From assembly GCF_003594875.1 (NCBI RefSeq), contig NZ_QZEY01000020.1, forward strand, positions 62,001-126,000: a stretch of 64,000 bases of DNA, read 5' to 3'. A program made the translations under genes and the position numbers. Of this stretch, positions 31,655 to 40,403 are shown piece after piece. The notes below the pieces were generated by a model that saw only the letters and a list, made by a program, of their open reading frames with translations, was not told where the DNA came from and made no database searches. The number at the start of each line of letters is the position of its first letter. Within the stretch, counting starts at the first letter, position 1. Source of the stretch: Bailinhaonella thermotolerans (GTDB taxonomy: Bacteria; Actinomycetota; Actinomycetes; Streptosporangiales; Streptosporangiaceae).

Positions 31655-32062
31655 TCAGTCGAGGACCGCGGTGGCCTCGACCTCGACCAGGAGGTCGGGC
31701 TCGCCCAGGGCGGCGACGCCCAGGAGCGTGATCGGCTTGACGGGGTCGACGCCGAGGCGGGAGGCCGCCCGGGCGACGCCCTCGCCCAGCAGGGGCATCT
31801 TCGCGGGGCTCCAGTCCACCACGTAGATCGTCAGCTTGGCCACGTCGTCGAAGGAGCCGCCGGCCTCGGCCAGGGCGGTCGCGACGTTGAGATAGCACTG
31901 CTCGACCTGGGCGGCCAGGTCGCCCTCGCCGACCCGGCCCCCGTCGGCGTCCCGCGCCACCTGGCCGGCCAGGAACACCAGCCGGGACCCCGTGGCGATC
32001 GACATCTGCCGGTAGACCTCGGGCTTGGGCAACCCCTCGGGGTTCACCAGGGTGATCGCCAT
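31655..32062 (-). CDS. RidA/YjgF/UK114 family imine deaminase
   Basis: 135 residues. VYRQMSIATGSRLVFLAGQVARDADGGRVGEGDLAAQVEQCYLNVATALAEAGGSFDDVAKLTIYVVD is the RidA pattern (F-x-S/A-G-Q near the start, then N-x-x-x-x-L-x-x-A-G). RidA proteins deaminate reactive enamines/imines from PLP enzymes. The usual catalytic Arg-Asn pair near the C-terminus is not obvious (KPITLLGVAALGEPDLLVEVEATA), so this is likely a non-archetypal Rid subfamily. ATG 32062 follows GAGGAGG. It is divergent from a TetR gene, with a palindrome in between. Confidence 0.85.
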   Translation of the reverse strand: MAITLVNPEGLPKPEVYRQMSIATGSRLVFLAGQVARDADGGRVGEGDLAAQVEQCYLNVATALAEAGGSFDDVAKLTIYVVDWSPAKMPLLGEGVARAASRLGVDPVKPITLLGVAALGEPDLLVEVEATAVLD

Positions 32063-32094
32063 GCCGTACCTCCTCGTCGTCGGATTCGGCAAAG

Positions 32095-32122
32095 CATAGC
32101 AATGCTATGTATCGTGGTGTCA
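32095..32122. promoter_or_regulatory. Palindrome CATAGC-AAT-GCTATG between rid and tetR
   Basis: Perfect 6-bp arms (32095-32100, 32104-32109) centred in the 59-bp divergent gap. The right arm overlaps TATGTA (32106-32111), a -10 that would start transcription at about ATG 32122, giving a leaderless tetR mRNA. Probable TetR operator. Confidence 0.55.
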
Positions 32123-32739
32123 TGGCGAAGGCGAGAGATCCCGCGATCCGCACGCTGCTCATCGAGCGGGCCGGGCGCATGCTGCGCACCCGTGAGCCCA
32201 TCACCCTGCGTTCCCTGGTGGCGGGCACCGGCGTCTCGACCATGGCCGTCTACACCTACTTCGGCGGGATGGACGGCGTGTGGAAGGCGCTGCGGCAGGA
32301 GGGCTTCACCCGGCTGGCCGCCCGCCTGGCGACCGTCCCGGAGACGGCCGACCCGGTCCGCGACCTGGCCGCGCTGGGCGCCGCCTACCTGCGCAACGCC
32401 CTGGACAACCCCGACCTGTACCGCGCGATGTTCGACGCGGGGTTCGACCTGGAGGACGCCGGGGCCGCCGACGACACCCTGCACCGCCTGGTCCGCGGCG
32501 TCGAGCGGGCCGCGGAGGCGGGCCGCTTCCGCCGCGACGTCGCGCCGCTGGACCTGGCCGTCCAGAGCTGGGCGGCCGGGCACGGGCTGGTGTCCCTCGT
32601 CGCCACCGGGCCGCTGCCGCGCGAGGCGCTCGCCCACGGCGTCCCTCTCCTCACCGCCCTGTTCGTGAGCGCCGGAGACGACCCCGCCCGCTGCCGCCGC
32701 TCCGTCGAGGCCGGCTGGGCGGACCTGCTTCCGGGCTGA
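32122..32739 (+). CDS. TetR family regulator
   Basis: 205 residues from ATG 32122 (ATG 32107 is an in-frame alternative inside the palindrome region). MAKARDPAIRTLLIERAGRMLRTREPITLRSLVAGTGVSTMAVYTYFGGMDGVW is a TetR_N helix-turn-helix. The C-terminal domain has the LRNALDNPDLYRAMFDAGF...AAEAGRF-R pattern of the TetR_C WHG type. Divergent from the RidA-like gene, whose promoter carries the palindrome. Likely target: the Rid gene and itself. Confidence 0.88.
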   Translation: MAKARDPAIRTLLIERAGRMLRTREPITLRSLVAGTGVSTMAVYTYFGGMDGVWKALRQEGFTRLAARLATVPETADPVRDLAALGAAYLRNALDNPDLYRAMFDAGFDLEDAGAADDTLHRLVRGVERAAEAGRFRRDVAPLDLAVQSWAAGHGLVSLVATGPLPREALAHGVPLLTALFVSAGDDPARCRRSVEAGWADLLPG

Positions 32740-32928
32740 GCGAGACCGCGGCCGCCGTACGGCTCGCGCCGGGGGCCGGGCGGCCGAGGGTGATTCCCCG
32801 GGCCCCGCTTGAGCCGCGGGCGCACGGGGACCGGCGGGGGCGGCTGGGCCCCGCCGGTGCCGAAAGGTCGGTGTTCACCTCGCTGACCTGGGGGTATTGG
32901 GGTCGCGGAGCGGGAACGGGGGTGCGCG

Positions 32929-35900
32929 ATGGGCGCGCGGGACTGGGTGCGGGCGTGGCCGGTCTACCGGCAGTTGCGGGGGGACGACCCGCGGGGGACG
33001 GCGGCCAAGTCGGAGGCGACCTGGAACCTGCGGGCGCGCACCGCCACCGCCGACGAGGTCGTGAAGTCGGTGTGCCCGTACTGCGCGGTCGGGTGCGCGC
33101 AGAACGTGTACGTCAAGGCCGGCCGTGTCGTGCAGATCGAGGGGGACCCGGACTCGCCGGTGAGCCGGGGGCGGCTGTGCCCCAAGGGCTCGGCGAGCCT
33201 GCAGCTCACCACCGGCGGCGCGCGGGAGCGGCGGGTCCTCTACCGCCGGCCGTACGGGACCGAGTGGGAGCCGCTGGACCTGGACCGGGCCATGGAGATG
33301 GTGGCCGAGCGGGTCATCCGCACCCGGGCGGAGACCTGGCAGGACCACGTGGACGGGTGCCCGGTGAACCGCACCCTGGGCATCGCGTCGCTGGGCGGGG
33401 CCACCCTCGACAACGAGGAGAACTACCTCATCAAGAAGCTCTTCACGGCGCTGGGCGTGGTGCAGGTGGAGAACCAGGCGCGGGTGTGCCACAGCTCCAC
33501 GGTGACGGGGCTGGGGACCTCGTTCGGCCGGGGCGGGGCGACCACGTTCATGCAGGATCTCCAGAACGCCGACTGCATCGTGATCCAGGGGTCCAACTTC
33601 GCCGAATGCCACCCGGTGGGGTTCCAGTGGGTGGTGGAGGCCAAGGAACGCGGGGCGACGATCATCCACGTGGACCCGCGGTTCACGCGGACGAGCGCGC
33701 TGGCGCACCTGCACGTGCCGATCCGGGCCGGGAGCGACATCGCGTTCCTCGGGGCGATCATCAACTACGTCCTGACGCACGAGAAGGACTTCCGGGAGTA
33801 CGTCCTGGCGTACACCAACGCGGCGACGATCCTGCGCGAGGACTTCCAGGACACCGAGGACCTGGACGGGCTGTTCTCGGGGTTCTCCGAGGAGACGCGG
33901 CACTACCGCGTGGAGAGCTGGCAGTACGAGGGGACCACGGTGGCGGCGGCCTCGGGCGACCGGGACCAGCTCTACCAGGAGCGCACGCGGGGCGGGAAGA
34001 GCGTGGCGGAGTCCTCGCGCGGGGAGGCGCACGGGTCGGGCACCTCGCCACTGCGCGGGCGGCCCCACCGCGACGAGACGCTCCAGCACCCCAGGTGCGT
34101 CTACCAGGTGCTCAAGCGGCACTTCGCCCGGTACACCCCGGACCTGGTGCGGCGCACGTGCGGGATCGAGCCCGAGGTGCTGGAGCGGGTGTGCGAGACG
34201 CTCGTGGCCAACTCCGGGCGGGACCGCACCAGCAACTTCGTGTACGCCGTGGGCTGGACGCAGCACTCGCTGGGGGCGCAGTTCATCCGGGCGGCGTCGA
34301 TCCTGCAACTGCTGCTGGGCAACATCGGGCGGCCGGGAGGCGGGATCCAGGCGCTGCGCGGGCACGCCAGCATCCAGGGGTCCAGCGACGTGCCGACGCT
34401 GTTCGACCTGCTGCCGGGGTACATCCCGATGCCGCACGCGCACCTGGGCGAGGGCCTGGACTCCTTCGTCGCGGCGACGGCGGCGGACAAGGGGTACTGG
34501 GCCGAGCTGCGGTCCTACCTGGTGAGCCTGCTCAAGGCGTACTGGGGTGAGGCGGCGACGGCGGACAACGACTTCGCCTTCGGCCACCTGCCCCGGCTGA
34601 CCGGCTCGCACAGCACCTACGACACGGTGATGAAGCAGCTCGACGGCACGTGCAAGGGCTACTTCCTGCTCGGGGAGAACCCGGCGGTGGGGTCGGCCAA
34701 CACCAAGATGCAGCGGATGGGCATGGCCGAGCTGGACTGGCTGGTGGTGCGGGACTTCTCGCTGATCGAGTCGGCGACCTGGTGGCGCGACGGCCCGGAG
34801 ATCCAGAGCGGGGAGTTGCGCACCGAGGACATCGCGACCGAGGTGTTCTTCTTCCCCGCCGCCGCGCACACCGAGAAGTCCGGCTCGTTCACCAACACCA
34901 ACCGGATGCTCCAGTGGCACCACCAGGCGGTGGAGCCGGGCGGGGACGCGCGCAGCGACCTGTGGTTCATGTACCACCTGGGCCGGATCATCCGGGCGAG
35001 GCTGGCCGGGTCCACCGAGCCCAGGGACCGCCCGATCCTCGACCTGACCTGGGACTATCCGGTGAGTGGGCCACAGGCCGAGCCGAGCGCCGAGGCCGTG
35101 CTCGCCGAGATCAACGGCACCGGCCCCGGCGGGCGGCCGCTGTCGTCGTACACCGAGCTCAAGGCGGACGGCTCCACCTCGTGCGGCTGCTGGATCTACT
35201 GCGGCGTCTACAAGGACGGGGTGAACCAGGCCGCGCGGCGCAAGCCGCACACCGAGCAGGACTGGGTGGCGGCCGAGTGGGGCTGGGCGTGGCCGGCCAA
35301 CCGCCGCATCCTCTACAACCGCGCCTCGGCGGATCCGGAGGGGCGGCCGTGGAGCGACCGCAAGGCGTACGTCTGGTGGGACGCCGCCGCCGGCCGCTGG
35401 ACCGGCCACGACGTGCCGGACTTCCCGGAGGGGCTGGCGCCGGACGCCCGCCCGCCCGAGGACGCGACGGGGGTGGCCGCGCTGGGCGGCACGGACGCGT
35501 TCATCATGCAGGCCGACGGCAAGGCCTGGCTGTACGCCCCGGCCGGGCTGGTGGACGGGCCGCTGCCGGCGCACTACGAGCCCGAGGACTCGCCCGTCCC
35601 CAACCCGGTGTACGGCCACGACCGCAACCCGGCCCGCGCGCTGTACCCGCATCCGCTGAACCGGTACCACCCCAGCGGCGACGCGCCCGGCCGCGACGTC
35701 TACCCGTACGTCGTCACGACGTACCGGCTGACCGAGCACTTCACCGCCGGGGGCATGTCGCGCTGGACGCCGTACCTGGCCGAGCTGCAGCCGGAGTTCT
35801 TCTGCGAGGTGTCGCCGGAGCTGGCGGGCGAGCGCGGGCTGACCAACGGCGGCTGGGCGACGATCATCACCGCGCGCGGGGCGGTCGAGGCCCGGGTGCT

Positions 35901-36177
35901 GGTCACGCGGCGCATGATGCCGCTGGCGCTGGACGGCCGCACGGTGCACCAGATCGGCCTGCCGTACCACTGGGGGCCGAACGGCGTGGCGCGCGGCGAC
36001 TCGGCGAACGAGCTGGCCGCGATCGTGCTCGACCCGAACGTGCACATCCAGGAGGTCAAGGCGCTGACCGCCGACATCCGGCCGGGGCGGCGGCCGCGCG
36101 GGGCGGACCTGCCGATGCTGGTGGACCGGTACCGGCGGCGCGCGGGCATCACCGAGGAGACGGGGACGGCGATATGA
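32929..36177 (+). CDS. Formate dehydrogenase catalytic (molybdopterin) subunit, Cys type
   Basis: 1082 residues. An N-terminal [4Fe-4S] motif (C49, C52, C56, C84 in VCPYCAVGC and GRLCPKG) leads into the molybdopterin oxidoreductase domains. The active site is ENQARVCHSSTV with C187 at the position of selenocysteine in FdhF/FdnG. A C-terminal molybdopterin dinucleotide-binding domain includes TYRLTEHF and GGWATIITARG. Unlike FdnG there is no twin-arginine signal, so the enzyme should face the cytoplasm. Ser-rich stretches around residues 340-380 and an extra region at 720-900 make it longer than most. It overlaps fdhB by 4 bp. Role: formate oxidation to CO2, electrons to the ferredoxin subunit. 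Confidence 0.93.
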   Translation: MGARDWVRAWPVYRQLRGDDPRGTAAKSEATWNLRARTATADEVVKSVCPYCAVGCAQNVYVKAGRVVQIEGDPDSPVSRGRLCPKGSASLQLTTGGARERRVLYRRPYGTEWEPLDLDRAMEMVAERVIRTRAETWQDHVDGCPVNRTLGIASLGGATLDNEENYLIKKLFTALGVVQVENQARVCHSSTVTGLGTSFGRGGATTFMQDLQNADCIVIQGSNFAECHPVGFQWVVEAKERGATIIHVDPRFTRTSALAHLHVPIRAGSDIAFLGAIINYVLTHEKDFREYVLAYTNAATILREDFQDTEDLDGLFSGFSEETRHYRVESWQYEGTTVAAASGDRDQLYQERTRGGKSVAESSRGEAHGSGTSPLRGRPHRDETLQHPRCVYQVLKRHFARYTPDLVRRTCGIEPEVLERVCETLVANSGRDRTSNFVYAVGWTQHSLGAQFIRAASILQLLLGNIGRPGGGIQALRGHASIQGSSDVPTLFDLLPGYIPMPHAHLGEGLDSFVAATAADKGYWAELRSYLVSLLKAYWGEAATADNDFAFGHLPRLTGSHSTYDTVMKQLDGTCKGYFLLGENPAVGSANTKMQRMGMAELDWLVVRDFSLIESATWWRDGPEIQSGELRTEDIATEVFFFPAAAHTEKSGSFTNTNRMLQWHHQAVEPGGDARSDLWFMYHLGRIIRARLAGSTEPRDRPILDLTWDYPVSGPQAEPSAEAVLAEINGTGPGGRPLSSYTELKADGSTSCGCWIYCGVYKDGVNQAARRKPHTEQDWVAAEWGWAWPANRRILYNRASADPEGRPWSDRKAYVWWDAAAGRWTGHDVPDFPEGLAPDARPPEDATGVAALGGTDAFIMQADGKAWLYAPAGLVDGPLPAHYEPEDSPVPNPVYGHDRNPARALYPHPLNRYHPSGDAPGRDVYPYVVTTYRLTEHFTAGGMSRWTPYLAELQPEFFCEVSPELAGERGLTNGGWATIITARGAVEARVLVTRRMMPLALDGRTVHQIGLPYHWGPNGVARGDSANELAAIVLDPNVHIQEVKALTADIRPGRRPRGADLPMLVDRYRRRAGITEETGTAI

Positions 36178-37256
36178 CCACGGCCGAGCGGCCCGGGCCC
36201 GCGCTCCAGCCGGAGATGGGGTTCTTCACCGACACGTCCATCTGCATCGGGTGCAAGGCGTGCGAGGTTGCGTGCAAGGAGTGGAACCGGATCCCGGTGG
36301 ACGACATGGGCCTGACCGGGATGTCCTACGACAACACGCAGGGGCTGGGCGGGTCCACGTGGCGGCACGTGGCGTTCGTCGAGCAGCCCCTGCCCGGCCG
36401 TACCCCGGGCGACGGGCACGGCGGGCACGAGCACGGGCATGGGCACGACGAACACGGGCACGGCGGGCACGGGAGCCACGGGTCCGGCGGGCACGGCGGA
36501 CCCGGGGCTGACCTGGGGCACGGCGGGGACGGGCGGGTGGTCGCGGCCGGGGAGCTGGGCGGCGGGCAGACGGCCACGACCGGCGACGGCGGCTCGCGGC
36601 TGCGCTGGCTGATGGCCTCCGACGTGTGCAAGCACTGCTCGCGCGCGGGCTGCCTGGACGTGTGCCCGACCGGGGCGCTGTTCCGGACCGAGTTCGGCAG
36701 CGTGGTCGTGCAGCAGGACGTGTGCAACGGCTGCGGGTACTGCGTGTCGGCCTGCCCGTACGGCGTGATCGACCAGCGGCCCGGCGACGGCCGCGTCTTC
36801 AAGTGCACGCTGTGCTACGACCGGCTGGGCGACGGCATGGAGCCCGCCTGCGCCAAGGCGTGCCCCACCCGGTCGATCCAGTTCGGGCCGCTGGAGGAAC
36901 TGCGGGCGCGGGCGCGCGAGCGGGTCGGCGAGCTGCACCGGGCCGGGGTGGGCGAGGCGCGCCTGTACGGCGAGGACACCGAGGACGGGGTGGGCGGGGA
37001 TCACGCGTTCTTCCTGCTGCTGGACGAGCCGGAGGTGTACGGCCTGCCGCCGGATCCGGTGGTGCCGACGCGCGACCTGCCCGACATGTGGCGGCACGCG
37101 GGGCTGGCCGCCCTGACGCTGCTCGCGGGTGTGACCGCCGCGTTCGCGCTGGGCCGGGGCGAGACCCGGCGGGCGCCCCGTACGGCGGCGCGGCGGGGCG
37201 CGGCCCAGGCCGTACGGCGGGCGGCGCGGGCCGGGAAGCGGGGGATGGGACGATGA
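36174..37256 (+). CDS. Formate dehydrogenase iron-sulfur subunit with His-rich insert
   Basis: 360 residues. Sixteen cysteines in four groups (24/27/30/34, 152/155/160/164, 184/187/190/194, 211/214/226/230) supply four [4Fe-4S] clusters, as in FdnH/FdoH. Between the first and second groups is an unusual Gly/His-rich insert (residues about 80-117, eleven histidines in 36 residues) in place of a short linker. One C-terminal helix (HAGLAALTLLAGVTAAFAL) anchors it in the membrane. Start and stop overlap the neighbouring subunits (ATGA each). The basic C-terminal tail stays on the cytoplasmic side. Electron carrier from the catalytic subunit to NrfD. Confidence 0.93.
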   Translation: MTTAERPGPALQPEMGFFTDTSICIGCKACEVACKEWNRIPVDDMGLTGMSYDNTQGLGGSTWRHVAFVEQPLPGRTPGDGHGGHEHGHGHDEHGHGGHGSHGSGGHGGPGADLGHGGDGRVVAAGELGGGQTATTGDGGSRLRWLMASDVCKHCSRAGCLDVCPTGALFRTEFGSVVVQQDVCNGCGYCVSACPYGVIDQRPGDGRVFKCTLCYDRLGDGMEPACAKACPTRSIQFGPLEELRARARERVGELHRAGVGEARLYGEDTEDGVGGDHAFFLLLDEPEVYGLPPDPVVPTRDLPDMWRHAGLAALTLLAGVTAAFALGRGETRRAPRTAARRGAAQAVRRAARAGKRGMGR

Positions 37257-38218
37257 GGGAACGCCGGATGGTGCCCAAGGGCGAGTTCCGGTCGTACTAC
37301 GGGATGCCGGTGCTGAACCAGCCCACCTGGAAGGCGGCCGACATCGCCGGATACCTGTTCATGGGCGGGCTGGCGGGAGCGTCCTCGGCGCTGGCGGCGG
37401 GCGCGGAGCTGACCGGGCGGCCCGCACTCGCGCGCCCGGCCAAGATCACGGCGCTGGGGGCGATCTCGCTGTCGGCGGCCGCGCTCATCCACGACCTGGG
37501 CCGGCCGGAGCGGTTCGCCAACATGCTGCGGGTCTTCAAGCCCACCTCGCCGATGAGCATGGGCTCCTGGCTGCTGGCGGCGTACGGCCCGCTGGCCGGG
37601 CTGGGCGCGGTCACCGACGTGACCGGCCTGTTCCCGCGCGCTGGGCGGGCGGCCTCCTGCGGCGCGGGCGTGCTGGGCTCGCTGGTCACGACGTACACCG
37701 CGGTGCTGATCTGCGACACGGCGGTGCCGTCCTGGCACGAGGGGTACCGGCAGATGCCGTTCGTCTTCGCCGGCTCGGCGGCCAGTGCGGCCGGCGGCCT
37801 CGGCATGATCGCCGCCCCGCCCGCCCAGGCGGGCCCGGCGCGGCGGGCGGCCGTCCTGGGCGCGGCCCTGGAGCTGGGCGCGGTCGAGCGGATGCGGCGA
37901 TCGATGGGCCTGGCCGCCGAGCCGTACGGCGCCGGCCGGGCGGGACGCCTGCTGCGGGCCGCGACGGCGCTGTCGGTCGCGGGGGCGGCGGGCGCCGCGG
38001 TCCTGGCCCGCCGCAGCCGCACGGCCGCGATCCTGTCGGGCGCGGCCCTGCTGGCCTCCTCGGCGTGCACCCGCTTCGCCGTCTTCCACGCGGGCGTCGC
38101 GTCCGCGCGCGACCCGAAGTACACGGTCGTCCCGCAGCGCGAACGCCTGGAGGCGCGGGCGAAGGAGCCCGGCGCCCACCGCGCGCCCGACCCCGCGCGC
38201 GTGACCGCCCCCGGCTGA
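37253..38218 (+). CDS. nrfD: NrfD-like membrane subunit of the formate dehydrogenase
   Basis: 321 residues with about 8 membrane helices. RSYYGMPVLNQPTWKAADIAGYLFMGGLAGASSALAAGAELTG is the NrfD/PsrC N-terminal pattern; LIHDLGRPERFANMLRVFKPTSPMSMGSW is the conserved quinone-site region (D-L-G-R-P, S-P-M-S-W). The start overlaps fdhB (ATGA); ATG 37268 is a possible shorter start. It is expected to pass electrons to the menaquinone pool, completing a membrane formate:menaquinone oxidoreductase. There is no heme b motif of FdnI type. Confidence 0.9.
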   Translation: MRERRMVPKGEFRSYYGMPVLNQPTWKAADIAGYLFMGGLAGASSALAAGAELTGRPALARPAKITALGAISLSAAALIHDLGRPERFANMLRVFKPTSPMSMGSWLLAAYGPLAGLGAVTDVTGLFPRAGRAASCGAGVLGSLVTTYTAVLICDTAVPSWHEGYRQMPFVFAGSAASAAGGLGMIAAPPAQAGPARRAAVLGAALELGAVERMRRSMGLAAEPYGAGRAGRLLRAATALSVAGAAGAAVLARRSRTAAILSGAALLASSACTRFAVFHAGVASARDPKYTVVPQRERLEARAKEPGAHRAPDPARVTAPG

Positions 38219-38611
38219 GAAGCCGCCCCGCGATCCGGGGGCCGGGCCCAGCCGGCGCCCGCCGCCGGACGTTCGGCACGGCCGTCGGACGTTCGGCACG
38301 GACTTGCCCGCGACGCGTCCGTCACACGCCTGCGAACGGCAGGGATACTTCCGGTGTCGTAGCCGCGCGGGGACGTACGGCGGCAGAAGTAACGCCGAAC
38401 GTCTTCCGCCGTACGACGACGGCGGCGGGCACCGGCGGCGAGGATCGGGACTCCCGCCGCGTCACCTGTGGGCGGGCGTCGGGCGCACCTGCCGAGCCCC
38501 GCGGCCTCCCGGCCGTTCCCTTGTGCGGACCCGCGCCGGCCCTCGGCGATCGACCCTGCGGGTTCGGCGTAAACGCAGCTGAACGCAGCACCCTCTCCCT
38601 TAAGGAACATC
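38219..38611. other. 393-bp intergenic region after the formate dehydrogenase operon
   Basis: No gene is seen. A 16-bp direct repeat, CGGACGTTCGGCACGG, occurs at 38266-38281 and 38286-38301. CGTACGGCGG (38374-38383) and its complement (38406-38415) form an inverted repeat. The SnoaL-like gene at its end has a good ribosome site, so its promoter must lie here, but no clear -35/-10 stands out. Confidence 0.5.
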
Positions 38612-39019
38612 ATGGGCATCAGATCCGAGCGCGACCTCGTGGACTTTCTGATCACCTACACTCGGGACATGTCGGTCTCCGGCGAGGAGCCGGGCGCGAT
38701 CCTCGACCGCTACTTCGTCCCGGACTTCGAGTACTGCAACGACGGATTCGTGATCGACCGGCAGCGCATGATCGATCATGTCCGCCCTGTCCGCAGGAAT
38801 GTCGACAGAGAGGCGATGACCGCTGACGACTGGTCGGGTGTCGAGATCCACCAGGCGCTGGTCTCGGGCGACCGGATCGCCGCTCGGTGGACCCTGCGCA
38901 CCATGTTGCGCAAGGGCAAGACCTTCGCGGCGGAGATCTACATGTTCGGCCACCTGGCGGCAGACGGCCGGATCCGCCGGATCGACCAGATCACCAGGCC
39001 GCTGGACGAGACTCAGTGA
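38612..39019 (+). CDS. SnoaL/NTF2-like protein
   Basis: 135 residues. RDLVDFLITYTRDMSVSGEEPGAILDRYFVPDFEYCNDGFVIDRQRMIDHVRPVRR, then VEIHQALVSGDRIAARWTLR and FGHLAADGRIRRIDQITRP follow the NTF2-like alpha+beta barrel pattern. ATG 38612 follows AAGGA. It stands alone. Local GC is lower than its neighbours at the start, which may mean later acquisition. Ligand or reaction unknown. Confidence 0.82.
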   Translation: MGIRSERDLVDFLITYTRDMSVSGEEPGAILDRYFVPDFEYCNDGFVIDRQRMIDHVRPVRRNVDREAMTADDWSGVEIHQALVSGDRIAARWTLRTMLRKGKTFAAEIYMFGHLAADGRIRRIDQITRPLDETQ

Positions 39020-39075
39020 CCCTGCCCGCCGGCGGGCAGGAAGCGATGTGCTCCCAGATGACGGCCGTACGGCCC

Positions 39076-39363
39076 GCGCCCGCCGCGTCCCGGCCTTCGC
39101 GCCGTCCTCCGTCCCGGGGGAGGCGTAGGCGCCGACCGTACGGCCCGGCCGTTCAGGGGAGGGGGATGTAGGCGCCGGTCTTGACGGCGTTGAAGACCGG
39201 GAGGGTGACGTAGCGCTTGACGTTGGGGGCGTCCTTGAACAGCAGGTTGCCCAGCTCGTGGCAGTGGGCCAGGTCGCGGGCGACGAGCATGACGGCGTAG
39301 TCCCACTCCCCGGCGACGGCGTAGCACTGCTGGACCTCGGGGGCCCGGGCCAGGCGGGCGGCG
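39076..39363. repeat. 288-bp duplicated segment, copy 1 (degenerate destination)
   Basis: Identical to 42925-43212 at 285 of 288 positions (differences at 39134, 39135 and one near 39342). It contains the last codons of the MFS gene, the intergenic CCGTACGG region and the C-terminal third of the Lrp gene. Neither gene is complete here, so this is the derived copy. Flanks do not match, and no transposase is adjacent. The left end lies a few bases after a CCGTACGG palindrome. Confidence 0.95.
39153..39363 (-). pseudogene. C-terminal fragment of an Lrp/AsnC regulator gene
   Basis: Minus-strand frame from 39363 to the stop at 39153 encodes the same C-terminus as the intact Lrp gene at 43002-43466: PEVQQCYAVAGEWDYAVMLV and FKDAPNVKRYVTLPVFNAV. 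The helix-turn-helix part is missing; upstream the frame runs into unrelated hairpin DNA. It is a pseudogene created by the 288-bp duplication. It could still be transcribed antisense. Confidence 0.9.
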
Positions 39364-39373
39364 TCGCGCTTCC

Positions 39374-39414
39374 GGGCGGGACGTCCGACCGGAGGGCGGC
39401 CGGACGTCCCGCCC
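39374..39414 (-). terminator. Hairpin, 14-bp perfect stem
   Basis: GGGCGGGACGTCCG (39374-39387) pairs with 39401-39414. It lies 35 bp downstream of the MDR oxidoreductase stop (minus strand) and immediately next to the duplication endpoint. A related sequence forms the hairpin at 41110-41138. Confidence 0.7.
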
Positions 39415-39449
39415 GCTCCGCCGACCGGCGCCCGCTCTGCCGGGCGGGC

Positions 39450-40376
39450 TCAGCCCGTGCCCGCCGGTTCCACGTCGAGCACGGCCTTGCCCGCGATGCG
39501 CCGGTCGAGCAGCGCCCGGGCGGCCTCGGTGACGCGCTCCCACGAGCCGCGCCAGTCCACCTCGGGGGAGAGCCGCCCGCCCGCCATGAACTCCAGCAGG
39601 GTGCCCAGGTCGGGGCCGACCTTCCGGACGTCGCCGAAGGTCATCATCGTCTTGGGCTCGCCGACGAAGAACAGCGAGTACGGCTCGAACACCGCCGGCT
39701 GGTCGGACGCCCAGCCGATGTTCTGCACGCTCCCGCCGGGCGCGAGGAGCTCCCAGGCGGCGGCGAGCTGCGGCCCGCCGACGTTGTCCAGGATCAGGTC
39801 GACCGGCCGCTCGATGCCCCGCAGCCCGATGACCACCTCGTGGGCGCCCAGCTCGGCCAGGCCCTCGGCGCGGGCCGGGGAGCCCACCGAGGCGATGACG
39901 TGGGCGCCGCCCAGGGCGGCGAGCTGGATCGCGTAGCGGCCGACGCCGCCGGCCGCGCCGGTGATCAGCACGCGCCGGCCCAGGATGTCGCGCGAGCGCA
40001 GGGTGCGCAGCGCGGTGACGCCGGCCATGGGCAGGGCGGCGGCGTGGGCGAGATCGACGCCGGCGGGGACCTCGGCCACGGCCGTGCTGTCCACGGCCAT
40101 CCGCTGCGCCCAGGCCCCGGCCCCGAACGCGGCCACCCTGGCGCCCACGGCGGGCCCCGTGCCGTCCTCGGCGGCGCGGATGACGACGCCGGACGCGTCG
40201 TAGCCGTGCACGGTCCCCGCGGGACGGCGGCCGGCGAACGCGACCTCCCCGCGGTTGAGGGAGATGTGCCGTACCTCGATCACGAGCTGGCCGGGCGCGG
40301 GGCGGGGCTCGGCGGCCGTTCCCAGCCGCAGGGCGCCGGGGACCTCGGGGTCGACGACGAGCGCACGCATTTCCAT
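39450..40376 (-). CDS. Zinc-free MDR/quinone oxidoreductase-like alcohol dehydrogenase
   Basis: 308 residues. MEMRALVVDPEVPGALRLG starts the GroES-like domain; PAGTVHGYDASGVVIRAAEDG matches its central block. The Rossmann segment is RRVLITGAAGGVGRYAIQLAALGGAHVIASVGS, and the later VDLILDNVGGPQLAAAWELLAPGG is typical of quinone oxidoreductases. Zinc ligands (C, H, E, and four Cys) are absent. ATG 40376 follows GGGAGGA. Divergent from a TetR gene with a large symmetrical operator between, so probably a detoxification reductase under that control. Confidence 0.87.
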   Translation of the reverse strand: MEMRALVVDPEVPGALRLGTAAEPRPAPGQLVIEVRHISLNRGEVAFAGRRPAGTVHGYDASGVVIRAAEDGTGPAVGARVAAFGAGAWAQRMAVDSTAVAEVPAGVDLAHAAALPMAGVTALRTLRSRDILGRRVLITGAAGGVGRYAIQLAALGGAHVIASVGSPARAEGLAELGAHEVVIGLRGIERPVDLILDNVGGPQLAAAWELLAPGGSVQNIGWASDQPAVFEPYSLFFVGEPKTMMTFGDVRKVGPDLGTLLEFMAGGRLSPEVDWRGSWERVTEAARALLDRRIAGKAVLDVEPAGTG

Positions 40377-40403
40377 CGGGGGGTCCTCCCGTTCGGACGT
40401 TAT

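Noticed and set aside
33487-33489. Possible selenocysteine in the formate dehydrogenase active site
   Set aside because: The codon is TGC (Cys), not TGA, so no selenocysteine machinery is required.
32875-36045. A long minus-strand open frame opposite the formate dehydrogenase gene
   Set aside because: Arg/Pro/His-biased composition and no domain; it is the antisense of a well-supported gene.
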